A DNA stretch of 64,000 nucleotides from Erythrobacter donghaensis (GCF_001557325.1 NZ_LSJS01000292.1:1-64000); one strand, 5' to 3'. Shown: positions 26,540-35,880, numbered from the stretch's first letter. The notes: a model not told the origin generated them from the sequence alone. Numbers and translations are program-made.

Positions 26540-27201
26540 GGCATCCTCAGCTGGCCGGGAATCATGGTGAAGCGGGCATTGCCCTCGAGCGTGATCGTGC
26601 GCGCGCCCAGATCCGCGCGCATCGTGTTGGCGGAAAAGGTCCCGGCCGGAATCTCGCCCTCCACCCCGGCATCGCCGCGCAGGGTGCGCGATTTGAGATC
26701 GACCGACACGCCGCTCGCCGTCATCCGGTAACCGTCGGAGGTGGTCAGGCGGATCGGCCCGTTCACCGCGACGGTTTCTCGGGCAATATTGTAGATGCCG
26801 CCGTCGGCACTCAGGCGCGCCGGCCCCTCGGTGAGCAGCAGCTGCGCGACGAGATCCTGCATCCGCACCAGCCCCTCGGCGCTCGAACGCTGCACCGCCT
26901 CGCCCGCCAGCACCGAGAACGGCCGCCCCTGGTTGTCGCGCCCGCGATACATGGCGTTGTCGACCGACAGGCGCTCGTCGATCAGCGCGACCTTGTTGCG
27001 ATCGAGCAGGAAGCTGACCTCGCCGCGGGGCGAGAGGGGCGTGATCACCATCAGCGCGGCGAGCACCCCCACTCCCATCGGCAGCACCCGCGCGAGCATG
27101 CGCACCAGCCGGTCGTGCGAGCCGCCGGGCGCGGCAAAATGCTGCCGCCGGCTGCGCAGCGCGCGCGCCTCACTGGTTTCGATCGCTTGCTCGGGGGCCA
27201 T
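26536..27201 (-). CDS. lptC: LPS export ABC transporter periplasmic protein LptC
   Basis: A 221-aa bitopic protein with a basic N-terminus, one membrane helix (LPMGVGVLAALMVITPLSP, about residues 40-58) and a periplasmic jellyroll domain. It passes LPS from LptB2FG to LptA. The gene directly precedes lptA with a 4-nt overlap, confirming the assignment despite weak sequence conservation in this family. The rnd gene lies immediately upstream on the same strand (24-nt gap), and may be co-transcribed. Confidence 0.9.
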   Translation of the reverse strand: MAPEQAIETSEARALRSRRQHFAAPGGSHDRLVRMLARVLPMGVGVLAALMVITPLSPRGEVSFLLDRNKVALIDERLSVDNAMYRGRDNQGRPFSVLAGEAVQRSSAEGLVRMQDLVAQLLLTEGPARLSADGGIYNIARETVAVNGPIRLTTSDGYRMTASGVSVDLKSRTLRGDAGVEGEIPAGTFSANTMRADLGARTITLEGNARFTMIPGQLRMP

Positions 27202-27225
27202 GGGGGGAGAGTGCCTGAGGCGTCC

Positions 27226-27846
27226 TTACATGTGGCTGAAGATGTCGTTCTCGGCCCAGCCGGCGATGTCGAGAGCCGCGCGGGTGGGGAGGAAATCGAA
27301 GCACGCCTGCGCAAGGCCCGTGCGCCCCTCACGCTCGAGCCGGGTGGCAAGCTCGGCGCGCAGGCGGTGCAAGTAGCGCACGTCGGAGGCGGCGTAATCG
27401 CGCTGCGGATCGGTGATCACCGGCCCGCCCCAGTCGCTGGATTGCTGCTGCTTGGAGATCGATTCGCCGAGCAGCTCCTCGACGAGGTTCTTGAGGCCAT
27501 GCCGGTCGGTATAGGTGCGGGTCAGCTTGCTGGCGATCTTGGTGCAGAACACCGGCCCCGCCGTCACGCCCAGATAATATTGGATCGCAGCGAGATCGAA
27601 GCGCGCGAAGTGGTAGATTTTTTCGCGCGACGGATCGCCCAGAACGGCCTTCAGATTGGGCGCGTCGTAGGAACTGCCCGGATTGAAGCGCACCAGATGC
27701 TCGTCGCCGCTGCCGTCGGAGATCTGCACCACGCACAAACGGTCGCGGTGGGTGACGAGGCCCATGGTCTCGGTATCGACCGCGAGCGACGCGGTGCCGG
27801 TCAGCACGCCTGCGGGCAGGTCTTCTTCGTGGAAATGCACAGCCAT
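27226..27846 (-). CDS. rnd: Ribonuclease D-like 3'-5' exonuclease
   Basis: A 206-aa DEDDy exonuclease consisting of the catalytic domain only, with no HRDC domains, as in many alphaproteobacteria. Metal ligands are in LAVDTETMG (Asp and Glu, about residues 22-25), YHFARFDLAAI (Asp) and DYAASDVRYLHRL (Tyr and Asp). It trims structured RNA ends or tRNA precursors. It lies just upstream of lptC on the same strand. Confidence 0.9.
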   Translation of the reverse strand: MAVHFHEEDLPAGVLTGTASLAVDTETMGLVTHRDRLCVVQISDGSGDEHLVRFNPGSSYDAPNLKAVLGDPSREKIYHFARFDLAAIQYYLGVTAGPVFCTKIASKLTRTYTDRHGLKNLVEELLGESISKQQQSSDWGGPVITDPQRDYAASDVRYLHRLRAELATRLEREGRTGLAQACFDFLPTRAALDIAGWAENDIFSHM

Positions 27847-27926
27847 GGGCCGTGCCCTACGCGCATTGGGGAAAGAGGGGAAGGGGCGAGTGGCGCGGGA
27901 GCAGCGGCTGGCCTAGCCTGCCGCGC

Positions 27927-28610
27927 ATGTCCGAAACCCTCCCCGAAAGCTGGCGGCCCGTGCTGGAGCCGGTGCTGAGCGCCCCCGAGGCGCGGAAGCT
28001 CGGCGGGTGGCTCAAGGCGGAGGAAGCCGCGGGCAAGCAGGTCTATCCCCCGCGGGGGCAACGCCTCGCCGCGCTGGCGCTGACCCCGCTCGAGGACGTG
28101 CGCTGCGTGATCCTCGGGCAGGATCCCTATCACGGGCCGGGGCAGGCGCATGGGCTGGCCTTCTCGGTGCAGGCGGGCGTGAAGCCACCGCCGAGCCTCG
28201 TCAACATCTACAAGGAGCTGGAATCCGACCTCGGCTTGCCGCGCCCTGCGACGGGCGATCTGACCCATTGGGCGCGGCAGGGGGTGCTGCTGCTCAACAA
28301 CACGCTGACGGTCGAGGCGGGACTGGCGGGGAGCCATGCCGGGCGCGGGTGGGATGCGATCACCGACGCCTGCGTCGCTGCGGTCGCGGCGCGCGAGGCA
28401 CCGACCGTGTTCATCCTGTGGGGCAGCCACGCCCGCAAGAAGGCGAGCCGCGTCCCCGCCCTCGCGCGCAATTCCCATCATCTGATAGTCGCCTCGGCCC
28501 ACCCCAGCCCGCTATCGGCCCACAACGGCTTCTTCGGCTCGCGCCCCTTCAGCCAGACCAATGAGTTTTTGGAGGCGAATGGGCGCGGGAGCATCGACTG
28601 GAGGATTTGA
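27927..28610 (+). CDS. ung: Uracil-DNA glycosylase family 1
   Basis: A 227-aa Ung that removes uracil from DNA. The active-site loop is LGQDPYHGPGQAHGLAFSV (catalytic Asp about residue 62) and the leucine-intercalation loop is HPSPLSAHNGFFG near the C-terminus. Start is ATG 27927; the frame is open upstream. It overlaps the next gene by 1 nt (TGATG), and GGAGG inside its 3' end serves as the ribosome-binding site of the enoyl-CoA hydratase. Confidence 0.97.
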   Translation: MSETLPESWRPVLEPVLSAPEARKLGGWLKAEEAAGKQVYPPRGQRLAALALTPLEDVRCVILGQDPYHGPGQAHGLAFSVQAGVKPPPSLVNIYKELESDLGLPRPATGDLTHWARQGVLLLNNTLTVEAGLAGSHAGRGWDAITDACVAAVAAREAPTVFILWGSHARKKASRVPALARNSHHLIVASAHPSPLSAHNGFFGSRPFSQTNEFLEANGRGSIDWRI

Positions 28611-29395
28611 TGAGCGATGACGTCATCCTGATTGAAGTGGACGGCGCGGTGGCGACCGTCACCCTCAACCGCCCGCAGGCGATGAACGCACTGAACCGCG
28701 CGCTGCGCAAACGCCTCGCCGAGGTGATGCGCGCGGTCGATGCCGACGCGAACGTGCGCGCGGTGATCCTCACCGGCGCGGGGGAGCGGGCCTTTACGGC
28801 GGGTCTCGACCTCAAGGAACTGGGCAGCGAGGAAGGAGCATTGGGGAGCGCCAATGCCACCGACCCCGCCGACAATCCGGTCAAGGCCATCGAGCTGTGC
28901 CGCAAGCCGGTGATCGGCGCGATCAACGGGGTGGCGATCACCGGCGGTTTTGAAGTTGCGCTCGCCTGCGACGTGCTGGTCGCCAGCACCAACGCCCGCT
29001 TCGCCGACACCCACGCGCGGGTCGGGATCGTGCCGGGCTGGGGTCTGTCGCAGAAGCTCAGCCGCATGATCGGAATCAGCCGCGCGAAGGAACTCGCCTT
29101 CACCGGCAATTTCCTCGACGCCGAGACGGCGCGGGCCTGGGGCCTCGTCAATCACGTGGTGGCACCCGACGAACTGCTGCCGCTCGCGCGCAAGCTGGCC
29201 GCCGACATGGCGAGCATCGATCCCGCCTTCCTTGCGGGCTACAAGCGCCTGATCGACGATGGCTATGCGGCCAGCTTCGGCGAGGGGCTCGCCATGGAAG
29301 CCCGGCGCTCCAGCGCCGCCAACAGCGCGGTCGCCCCCGAGGAAGTCGAAGCCCGCCGCATGGCCGTGCAGGAGCGGGGGCGCGGGCAGGGGTAA
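28610..29395 (+). CDS. Enoyl-CoA hydratase/isomerase family protein
   Basis: A 261-aa crotonase-fold protein. The oxyanion-hole segments are RAFTAGLDLKE (about residues 62-72) and GVAITGGFEVALACD (about 107-121), followed by THARVGIVPGWG. The first catalytic Glu of classical hydratases is present (GGFE), while at the second position a Pro (VPGWG) is seen, so the reaction may be isomerase- or dehalogenase-like rather than hydratase. It overlaps ung. Probably it acts in fatty-acid or branched acyl-CoA catabolism. Confidence 0.88.
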   Translation: MSDDVILIEVDGAVATVTLNRPQAMNALNRALRKRLAEVMRAVDADANVRAVILTGAGERAFTAGLDLKELGSEEGALGSANATDPADNPVKAIELCRKPVIGAINGVAITGGFEVALACDVLVASTNARFADTHARVGIVPGWGLSQKLSRMIGISRAKELAFTGNFLDAETARAWGLVNHVVAPDELLPLARKLAADMASIDPAFLAGYKRLIDDGYAASFGEGLAMEARRSSAANSAVAPEEVEARRMAVQERGRGQG

Positions 29396-29462
29396 CGTCT
29401 GCTTTCGGGAAGGCCGAATGACCACGCGAATGACTGCAAGTGGGTGGAAACCGGAATGGCGG

Positions 29463-29759
29463 CTATTGACCGTCGCTCAACGCTCCGTCTTCGTCCCAAT
29501 AGCGCCATTCGCCAGTCACTTCACCTTGTGCGTATGTGCCCTCGGCAGCGATCTGGCCGTTGTAATGATAGTCACGCCAGAGCCCGTCTTCATGACCATC
29601 GACATAATTGCCTTCCGACGCAATCGCACCGCTAGGATGAAACGCTTGGAAAAGCCCATGTCGGACCCATCGCGTCCCGTCAGCTGACAGTTTTCTTGCG
29701 TAGCGGAATTGGATGCCGCCGCTTTCGAACGGTATCTCGGCAATGTGCAATTCTTCCAT
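29463..29759 (-). CDS. MORN/YwqK-like repeat protein
   Basis: A 98-aa acidic protein with repeated units of the MORN type (GNYVDGHEDGLWRDYHYNG, GTYAQGEVTGEWRYWDEDG). Such short repeats occur in YwqK-type antitoxins and in proteins of unknown function. Base composition is lower in GC than the neighbours, suggesting acquisition. It is alone, without a visible toxin partner. Start ATG 29759. Confidence 0.65.
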   Translation of the reverse strand: MEELHIAEIPFESGGIQFRYARKLSADGTRWVRHGLFQAFHPSGAIASEGNYVDGHEDGLWRDYHYNGQIAAEGTYAQGEVTGEWRYWDEDGALSDGQ

Positions 29760-30185
29760 GCCAATAGTTTACGAACGTTCGCCGCTGTCCGCAACGGGGT
29801 CGATAGCTGAACGTCAGCTTTAGGCTGGCAGCCAGCCAAAGCGGACATTTCCTACACGCATCCCGGCCGCTATCATCTGCGCCGCTCTTTCCCATCGCTG
29901 GCAGGGTGGTCGCAGGACCGCCGGGGCAGATCAAGCCCTCTCCCCCTGTCCGTCCGCTTTGCGCGGAACGGATTAAGTATCTTATATTCTTGAGAAATAT
30001 CCCATGAAGCAAGGCGGACACTGTGTCCGCTTTGTCCGCTTTTCGCGGCGCTGACCGGTGGCGTGGTCTCACCGCCAATCCCCGCTCCCTTCGCCTTTCC
30101 CCCCATTGTCGCCGCAACCCGGCGCAGGCATACAATTCTTCGCCGTTCCAACGGGGTAGCAGGGGACGGCAACAGGGGGTCGCAC
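29760..30185. other. 426-nt non-coding region with GCGGAC motifs
   Basis: No convincing gene. The region is AT-richer than the surroundings and carries six copies of GCGGAC or its complement within about 250 bp (near 29787, 29841, 29952, 30014, 30025 and 30034). It also has a hairpin GGCTGGC-A-GCCAGCC (29823-29837), a palindrome at 30014-30030 and a weak promoter-like pair TTGCGC-17 nt-TTATAT (29959-29987) pointing toward the oxidoreductase gene. Confidence 0.55.
30014..30030. repeat. 17-bp palindrome GCGGACAC-T-GTGTCCGC
   Basis: Perfect 8-bp arms around one base, about 156 bp upstream of the GMC oxidoreductase ATG. It could be an operator or a hairpin; a further GTCCGC follows immediately. 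Confidence 0.5.
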
Positions 30186-32234
30186 ATGCAGGAAAAGCCG
30201 TTCAATCCGTTCATCGCCGCCATCTGGCGCAGGCTCGCCGAGACCATGCTGGTCGAGCCGTCGCGCATGGCGATCACGCCGCAGCAGGTGGTCGACAATC
30301 TGCAGGCGATGTTCGGCAATATCCGCGGCAAGACCCCGTTCAACACCGGGCTTTCGGTGTTCGCGGCATGGGTGGTGCTCGGCGGGCCGGTCTGGCACCT
30401 CGCGCCGCGCAGCTTCCGGGTGTGGCGCGTGAAGCGGCGGCTCAAGAACAGCCGCGTCGACCTGTTTCAGGACATGGCCCGCATCCGCGGCATCGTCTAC
30501 GCGGGTTACTACGGCCACTGGCTGCCCGCCCCCGGCCCGAACCCCGATCAGCAGGCCGAGGAAGACGCCAACCGCGACAACCCGGTGCTCAGCGCGATCG
30601 GCTACACGCTCCCGCATCACCGGACCCGCGCGGGCACGCCCGACGATCCGGCGATCGCCGAATTCACCGGCAACGACCTTCCGGCCTCCGCCTTCGTCCA
30701 CCCCGATGCCATCCCCGATGAAGTCGAGGTGGTGGTGATCGGATCGGGCGCAGGCGGAGCGGTCGCGGCGGCGAACCTCGCGGCGCAGGGCTACGAAGTG
30801 CTGGTGGTGGAGGCCGGGCCCTATCTCTCGAGCTCGCAGATCACCACGCACGAGAAATGGATGTCCTCGAGCCTGTTCAAGGACGGCGCGATCCAGACCA
30901 CGCGCGACCGCGACATCATCGTCTTCCAGGGGCGGACGGTGGGCGGATCGACCGTCATCAACAACGGCATCTGCCTGCGCCTCGCGGCCGAGGGCGAGAC
31001 GCATCCGGACGCCAATGACGTGCTCGCCACCTGGTCCGCGCTCGGCGCGCCGATCGCCGAGGACGCGCTGGAGCACGCCTACGAGCGGGTCGAGGCGGTG
31101 CTCGGCGTGCACGAGATCGACCGGCGGCTGGGGCGCAACAACGGGACGCGGCTGCTGGCGGGGTGGGACGCCTACAAGGTGGGCTCCACCGAGCCGCTCG
31201 ACCAGCGCGCCGTCGCCGGGTGGTTTCGCAAGAACTGGGGATCGAAAACCGAGCCCAACGCCTGCATCTCCTGCGGCTATTGCAACACCGGCTGCCCCTA
31301 TGGCCGCAAGCGCGCGATGCCCGAAAGCTTCCTCCACCGCGCCGTCACCGCCCCGCGCCCGGCGCGCATCCTCGCCGAGGCCGAGGTGTCAGAGATCGGC
31401 TGGGGCCCGCGCGACGGCGACGGGCGGCGGGTGGCGAACGCGGTCAAGCTGGTGCTGCCCGATCACCGCGGCAAGACGGTGCGGGTGACCAAGGGCGTGG
31501 TGGTCGCGGCAGGCACCATCGCCTCGAGCAATATCCTGTCCGCGAGCGGGATCCGGGGCACGGGCAAGAACATCTCGCTCAACATCGCCTGCCCCGTGCC
31601 GGCGCTGATGCCGGGCGATGTCATCGCCTGGGACGAGGACCAGATGGCGACCTTCATCGACCGCGGCGACTTCCTGATCGAGAGCCATTTCCAGCCGCCG
31701 ATGAGCATGTCCTCGCTGGTGCCGGGCTGGTTCGACGAGCATTTCCGGCGAATGCACCACTACAACCGCCTCGCCTCGGCGGGGGTGCTGTTCCCGGCGG
31801 ACCGGCGGGGCGAGATCAAGGGCGGCCAGCTCTCTTTCAAATTGAAGGAGGCCGACCTTGCCGTGCTGCGCCGCGCGCTGGCGCTGCTGACCAAGATCCA
31901 CTTCGCAGGCGGCGCCGAGGAGGCCTATCCCGCGCTGCTCAAGGGCGAGACGCTCCATGCGGGCATGAGCCACGGCGAGATCGATGCCTATTTCGAGCGC
32001 GCGATCCGCGAGCCCGACGATGTGGTGCTGTCATCGAGCCACCCGCACGGCGGCAACGCGATCAACGCCGATCCGGCCAAGGGCGTGGTCGATCTCGACC
32101 AGCGCGTCCACGGCACCGCCAACGTGCTGGTGTGCGACGCGAGCGTGATGCCGAGCTGCATCCGGGTGAACGCGCAGCTGACGACGATGGCGATGGCTGA
32201 CCGCGTGACCTACGGGCGGCGGGTATTCGGCTAG
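30186..32234 (+). CDS. GMC-family oxidoreductase with cysteine cluster
   Basis: A 682-aa flavoprotein with a roughly 180-aa N-terminal extension, an FAD Rossmann motif EVVVIGSGAGGAVAAANLA (about residues 180-198), and the GMC C-terminus with SSHPHGGNAI and DASVMPSCIRVNAQLTTM. A four-cysteine stretch, CISCGYCNTGCPYG (about 357-370), resembles a ferredoxin site. Fatty-alcohol oxidases and related long-chain GMC enzymes share this layout. ATG 30186 has GGGGG upstream; the frame is open further upstream without protein features. The substrate is probably a long-chain alcohol, but unproven. Confidence 0.88.
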   Translation: MQEKPFNPFIAAIWRRLAETMLVEPSRMAITPQQVVDNLQAMFGNIRGKTPFNTGLSVFAAWVVLGGPVWHLAPRSFRVWRVKRRLKNSRVDLFQDMARIRGIVYAGYYGHWLPAPGPNPDQQAEEDANRDNPVLSAIGYTLPHHRTRAGTPDDPAIAEFTGNDLPASAFVHPDAIPDEVEVVVIGSGAGGAVAAANLAAQGYEVLVVEAGPYLSSSQITTHEKWMSSSLFKDGAIQTTRDRDIIVFQGRTVGGSTVINNGICLRLAAEGETHPDANDVLATWSALGAPIAEDALEHAYERVEAVLGVHEIDRRLGRNNGTRLLAGWDAYKVGSTEPLDQRAVAGWFRKNWGSKTEPNACISCGYCNTGCPYGRKRAMPESFLHRAVTAPRPARILAEAEVSEIGWGPRDGDGRRVANAVKLVLPDHRGKTVRVTKGVVVAAGTIASSNILSASGIRGTGKNISLNIACPVPALMPGDVIAWDEDQMATFIDRGDFLIESHFQPPMSMSSLVPGWFDEHFRRMHHYNRLASAGVLFPADRRGEIKGGQLSFKLKEADLAVLRRALALLTKIHFAGGAEEAYPALLKGETLHAGMSHGEIDAYFERAIREPDDVVLSSSHPHGGNAINADPAKGVVDLDQRVHGTANVLVCDASVMPSCIRVNAQLTTMAMADRVTYGRRVFG

Positions 32235-32237
32235 GCC

Positions 32238-33959
32238 TCAGTCCCCGGTGCGCGGGGCACGGGTCTGGTCCCCGCCCTGATCGAGTGTCACCGCCGGGGC
32301 CGGGCCCTCGCCGCCCTCGAAGGTCAAGGTCGCGTCGATCCCCTGGGTGCGGAAGGTCGCCGGGCCGGTCGCGGTCAGCGGGATCACCGGCTGCCCGGTC
32401 GCCTGCGCGGTCAGCGTGCCGGCATCGGTGAGCGCGATCGTCAGCACCGCCGGGCCCAGCGCATAGCGTCCGACATAGCGCTCGAGCACTTCGCGCGGCA
32501 CCGTAACGGCGGCCGCCTCGGGCGGGATCGGGCCGGTGCGCAGGGTGATCTGCGGCGGAGTCTCGCCGTTGGCGGCGAATTCCATCACCGGCGTGCTGTC
32601 GGCATTGCGGGTGAGGGCGAACCAGCTCAGCGTCTCGGGCCCGTAGAAGAAGCGGTTGTCGCCGCCCGCGAAAACCTCGAGCGTGGCTCCGCCCGAGCGC
32701 TGGGTGTAGAGTTTGCCGTCCTTCGCAAAGAACCGCCGCTCGCCGCCGCCGGGGATCGCGTAGACGCCGAAGAAGGGCTCGAGCGCGGCCATGTCGGCGG
32801 CGGCGCGGGTGAAGGCGGGGTAGGGATCGCCCACCGCGGCGGCGGCGATGCGGCGCATCACCACGCCGGGCGAGGTCTGCGGGCTGTCGCTGTTGGCCAG
32901 CACCGCGACGAACAGATCGGCCTCGGGGATGTAGATGCTGTCGGTGTTGAACCCGAAGATCCCCCCGCTGTGCCCGATCGCCGGATGGCCGCGCAGCGGA
33001 TCGAGCCCCAGCCCGAAGCCATAGGGCTGGGTAGAGCCGTCGGGCATCGTCGTCGGCGCGATCATCAGCGCATAGTGCGCGGCATCGACCACCTTGCCGT
33101 GATGCAGCGCCTGCCCCCATTTCGCCAGATCGCCGACCGTCCCGATCAGCGCGCCCGCCGCATGGGGAAAGCCCATGTGGATGTATTGCGACTGCATGGC
33201 GGCGGCGGTGGCCTCGCCGGTATAGCCGCGGGCCATGGCCGGCGTGTCCTCGCCGCCCACGCCGTAGCGGATCGTGGCGAGCCCGAGCGGGCGGGAGATC
33301 CGCGCCTCGACCGCCTGGTGCCACGGCATGCCGGTCACTGTCTCGATAATCGCACCGAGCAGGATGTAGCCCGAGTTGTTGTAGTTCCAGACCTCGCCCG
33401 GCTTGCTGGGCGAGGGGGAATCGCGGAACAGGGCGATCATCCCGGCCGTGTCCAGAGCGCGGGCGGTGCTGACCGGGGCCATGATCCCGGGCATTTCGGT
33501 GTAGGACTGGATGCCGCTGGTGTGCTGGAGCAGCTGGCGCACGGTGGCCGATGCGCCCGGCTGCGGGTAATCGGGGATGAACTTCGCCAGCGGATCGTCG
33601 AGCGAGAGCTTGCCCTCCTGCGCCAGCTGGACGATCACCGCGGCGGTGAACTGCTTGGTGATCGAGCCGAGGCGGAACACCGTTTCGGGGGTGATAGCGC
33701 GCGCCGCGCCGATATCGGCCATCCCGCGCGCGCCCTGATAGACGATCTTGCCGCCTCGCATAACAACCACCGCCGCGCCCGGCCCGTCGGCGGCATAGCT
33801 TTCCGCGAGCACCGCATCGGCCAGCGTCCGCAGGTCTTGCGCCGAGGGGGTTGCTGCGGTGGTTGCAGGCGCGGCGGTCTCGGCCGCAGCGGGTACGGCC
33901 AAGGTCAGAAGAGCCACTGCGGCCGAGGCATGGCCGGTCATCGTCACGATATTGCGCAT
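32238..33959 (-). CDS. Secreted class C beta-lactamase-related serine hydrolase
   Basis: A 573-aa serine hydrolase. Signal peptide MRNIVTMTGHASAAVALLTLAVPAAAE; catalytic Ser and Lys in LGSITKQF (about S98), Tyr in YNNSGYILLG (about Y194), and a third motif GHSGGIFGF replacing KTG. A C-terminal all-beta domain (residues about 400-573) is typical of esterases/peptidases of this superfamily. Likely a periplasmic esterase, D-aminopeptidase or peptidoglycan-related hydrolase; true beta-lactamase activity is not expected. Start ATG 33959; an upstream extension reaching 34109 has no signal peptide and overlaps the neighbour. Confidence 0.88.
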   Translation of the reverse strand: MRNIVTMTGHASAAVALLTLAVPAAAETAAPATTAATPSAQDLRTLADAVLAESYAADGPGAAVVVMRGGKIVYQGARGMADIGAARAITPETVFRLGSITKQFTAAVIVQLAQEGKLSLDDPLAKFIPDYPQPGASATVRQLLQHTSGIQSYTEMPGIMAPVSTARALDTAGMIALFRDSPSPSKPGEVWNYNNSGYILLGAIIETVTGMPWHQAVEARISRPLGLATIRYGVGGEDTPAMARGYTGEATAAAMQSQYIHMGFPHAAGALIGTVGDLAKWGQALHHGKVVDAAHYALMIAPTTMPDGSTQPYGFGLGLDPLRGHPAIGHSGGIFGFNTDSIYIPEADLFVAVLANSDSPQTSPGVVMRRIAAAAVGDPYPAFTRAAADMAALEPFFGVYAIPGGGERRFFAKDGKLYTQRSGGATLEVFAGGDNRFFYGPETLSWFALTRNADSTPVMEFAANGETPPQITLRTGPIPPEAAAVTVPREVLERYVGRYALGPAVLTIALTDAGTLTAQATGQPVIPLTATGPATFRTQGIDATLTFEGGEGPAPAVTLDQGGDQTRAPRTGD

Positions 33960-34011
33960 TTCTCTCACCCCTCGATTGCGGGCGGAGTGTATTGTGTATC
34001 TAAGACACCTG

Positions 34012-35301
34012 TCAAGCGGCGACGCGCGGACGGGGGCGGGGCCGGAGGAGGAAGTCCACCAGTTGACTGTACGAGATTGATAGCGGTTTGACTGCCCGCG
34101 TAATCGCATCAGTGCTGATTTTGGTAACGCCTTGGGCTAATCTGGCCAGGGAACGGTAGTGCCACGGCCCACCAACCTGATCGATCTTCATCAACGTGAA
34201 GTACAGATAGCTCTGAGCCACGATCAAGATCCCGAACGCCGAAGATAGAGCAAGAGCCTCAAGGCCGTTATCGGAAGTGAAGGGTTGAATGATCAAGAGG
34301 ACGTTGCCGAACGCAAACGTAAACAGGCTGACCGTGCCGATGAACTTCCATCTGTCGAGTGCGCGGATGCGACGAACGTCAAACAGGTAGGTGCATGCCA
34401 TCACCCCTGAAACTGTCGCGCTCATCCCCAAGGCTGTGTACAATGGATGGTTGGCATTCCGTAGGCTCATATTTGCGATTTGCGCTACCATCGCTGAGGA
34501 TTGCCCCCATTCCCACAGTGTCGCGGAGGCGACAAAGAAAGCTGCAGCCATACCAGCAAGCAGCGTCCAACCCTTCTGCGCTGCCATCTCCGATGATTTC
34601 TGGATGTCGGTCATCGCACGGCCGATGACCATGCCAAACAAGACCAGCGACAATCCATGTACAAGCGATGGGCCGCCAACGACGGTGTCGCCTACACCAA
34701 TCAGGAACCGGGTGCCCATTCCGATGACGTCTTTGCCATCGAACAAGGCTGGCGGTGGTATACTGAGAATTGCGGGATAAAGCAGGTGAATGGTCACGGC
34801 AATTGCGACAATTGCCCACAATCCGAACCGTATCCGGAAGGCGATCAAGAGGGGTGCCAAAGCGAGTACAAGACAATAAAACTTGAGAATGTCCGTGTAG
34901 GGAGTGCCGCCAATCAAGAGCGAGCATCGCAGTGCGAAGCCGATGGAGAAGTCACCCATCACTACATGTGCAAAGATAGTGATTGCATACAGCACATAAC
35001 ACTGAAGTGATCGCGAAAGGAGCCTGTTGGTGGCGGCCAAGGTATGGCCCGCGCGTACTTTTCGGCAGTACGCCAGCTCCAGCATTGCGCCAAAAAGGCA
35101 TATGAATATTGGCGGTGCCATCTGCATGGCAAACCGAACAGGAATTACAGCTTCGCCGTAAAAGTTGGCTATTCCGAACTCGGCCATGGAGTGGCTGAGC
35201 ATCGCCAGGATAATGGCGATCGAGCGGCAGATATCGACCCCGTTTAACCGAACACCCTCAGCTGAAATTGCTCTGCTTTGCCGTGACTTGGCGTTTTCCA
35301 C
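34012..35301 (-). CDS. Low-GC acyltransferase-3/OpgC-like membrane protein
   Basis: A 429-aa integral membrane protein with about ten hydrophobic helices. The N-terminal NGVDICRSIAIILAMLSHSM with a conserved His resembles the active-site helix of acyltransferase-3/OpgC proteins, which transfer acyl or succinyl groups to glycans. GC is clearly lower than in the rest of the window (AT-rich third positions), suggesting horizontal transfer. No glycan-synthesis genes are adjacent. The 3' end lies next to the serine hydrolase gene. Start ATG 35301. Confidence 0.78.
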   Translation of the reverse strand: MENAKSRQSRAISAEGVRLNGVDICRSIAIILAMLSHSMAEFGIANFYGEAVIPVRFAMQMAPPIFICLFGAMLELAYCRKVRAGHTLAATNRLLSRSLQCYVLYAITIFAHVVMGDFSIGFALRCSLLIGGTPYTDILKFYCLVLALAPLLIAFRIRFGLWAIVAIAVTIHLLYPAILSIPPPALFDGKDVIGMGTRFLIGVGDTVVGGPSLVHGLSLVLFGMVIGRAMTDIQKSSEMAAQKGWTLLAGMAAAFFVASATLWEWGQSSAMVAQIANMSLRNANHPLYTALGMSATVSGVMACTYLFDVRRIRALDRWKFIGTVSLFTFAFGNVLLIIQPFTSDNGLEALALSSAFGILIVAQSYLYFTLMKIDQVGGPWHYRSLARLAQGVTKISTDAITRAVKPLSISYSQLVDFLLRPRPRPRVAA

Positions 35302-35880
35302 TAACTAGCTTTCTTTGATCACCTGACGTTAGGCCGTCCGCTTTCAATCGGTTGTGGGGCGCCGCTACGCGGTGATGCGGGGCAAGCCTTCCATGGTAGC
35401 CGCTTGCCGATCGGCCCCACTCCCAAGCTCCGCCGTCAGCAAGCGGCGCCAACCCTGAGGAGTGTTGTTGCTTCCGTATCGGCCGTCCCTGCCGCACTTC
35501 CCCCAAACTGGGTTAACGCCCTTGAACCAATAGGCCCCAGTTGAGGTGTATCTTGGACTTGGAGATGTGGCTGATGTGCAAGAACGCTTCAGTCAGGTTG
35601 CCGGCGCATCTGCGGAAGACTTTCCCGAGCTCAGCACCCGCAGGTCCGATCCGGGGGCGTTTTCCTACTCCCGCGCGGCCTGTTAATCGAACAGCCGGCT
35701 CTTTCGGAATCGTGATCGGCGCGGCATCGGGGCCGCAAGCGCGCAGGCGCGAGACGCGATCTATCGCGCGGACTCCCTGTCCGTCCGCCCGGAAAATCCG
35801 AAACAAGTCCCTGCGATATTTGCAGAATAGGACAAGTTGGGAAAGTGACACGGTGTAACCTTTGTCACCTTCCCGACGCG
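35302..35880. other. 579-nt region without a supported gene
   Basis: Downstream of phaZ and upstream of the low-GC acyltransferase gene. It contains a GTCCGC motif and the dyad GTGACA-12 nt-TGTCAC (35845-35868) just after the phaZ stop. A 105-aa frame at 35541-35858 has no protein-like features. It may be remnant DNA from the acquisition of the acyltransferase. Confidence 0.5.

Noticed and set aside
35541-35858. 105-codon plus-strand frame in the empty region after phaZ
   Set aside because: Arg/Pro-rich, no ribosome-binding site, no domain; not supported as a gene.
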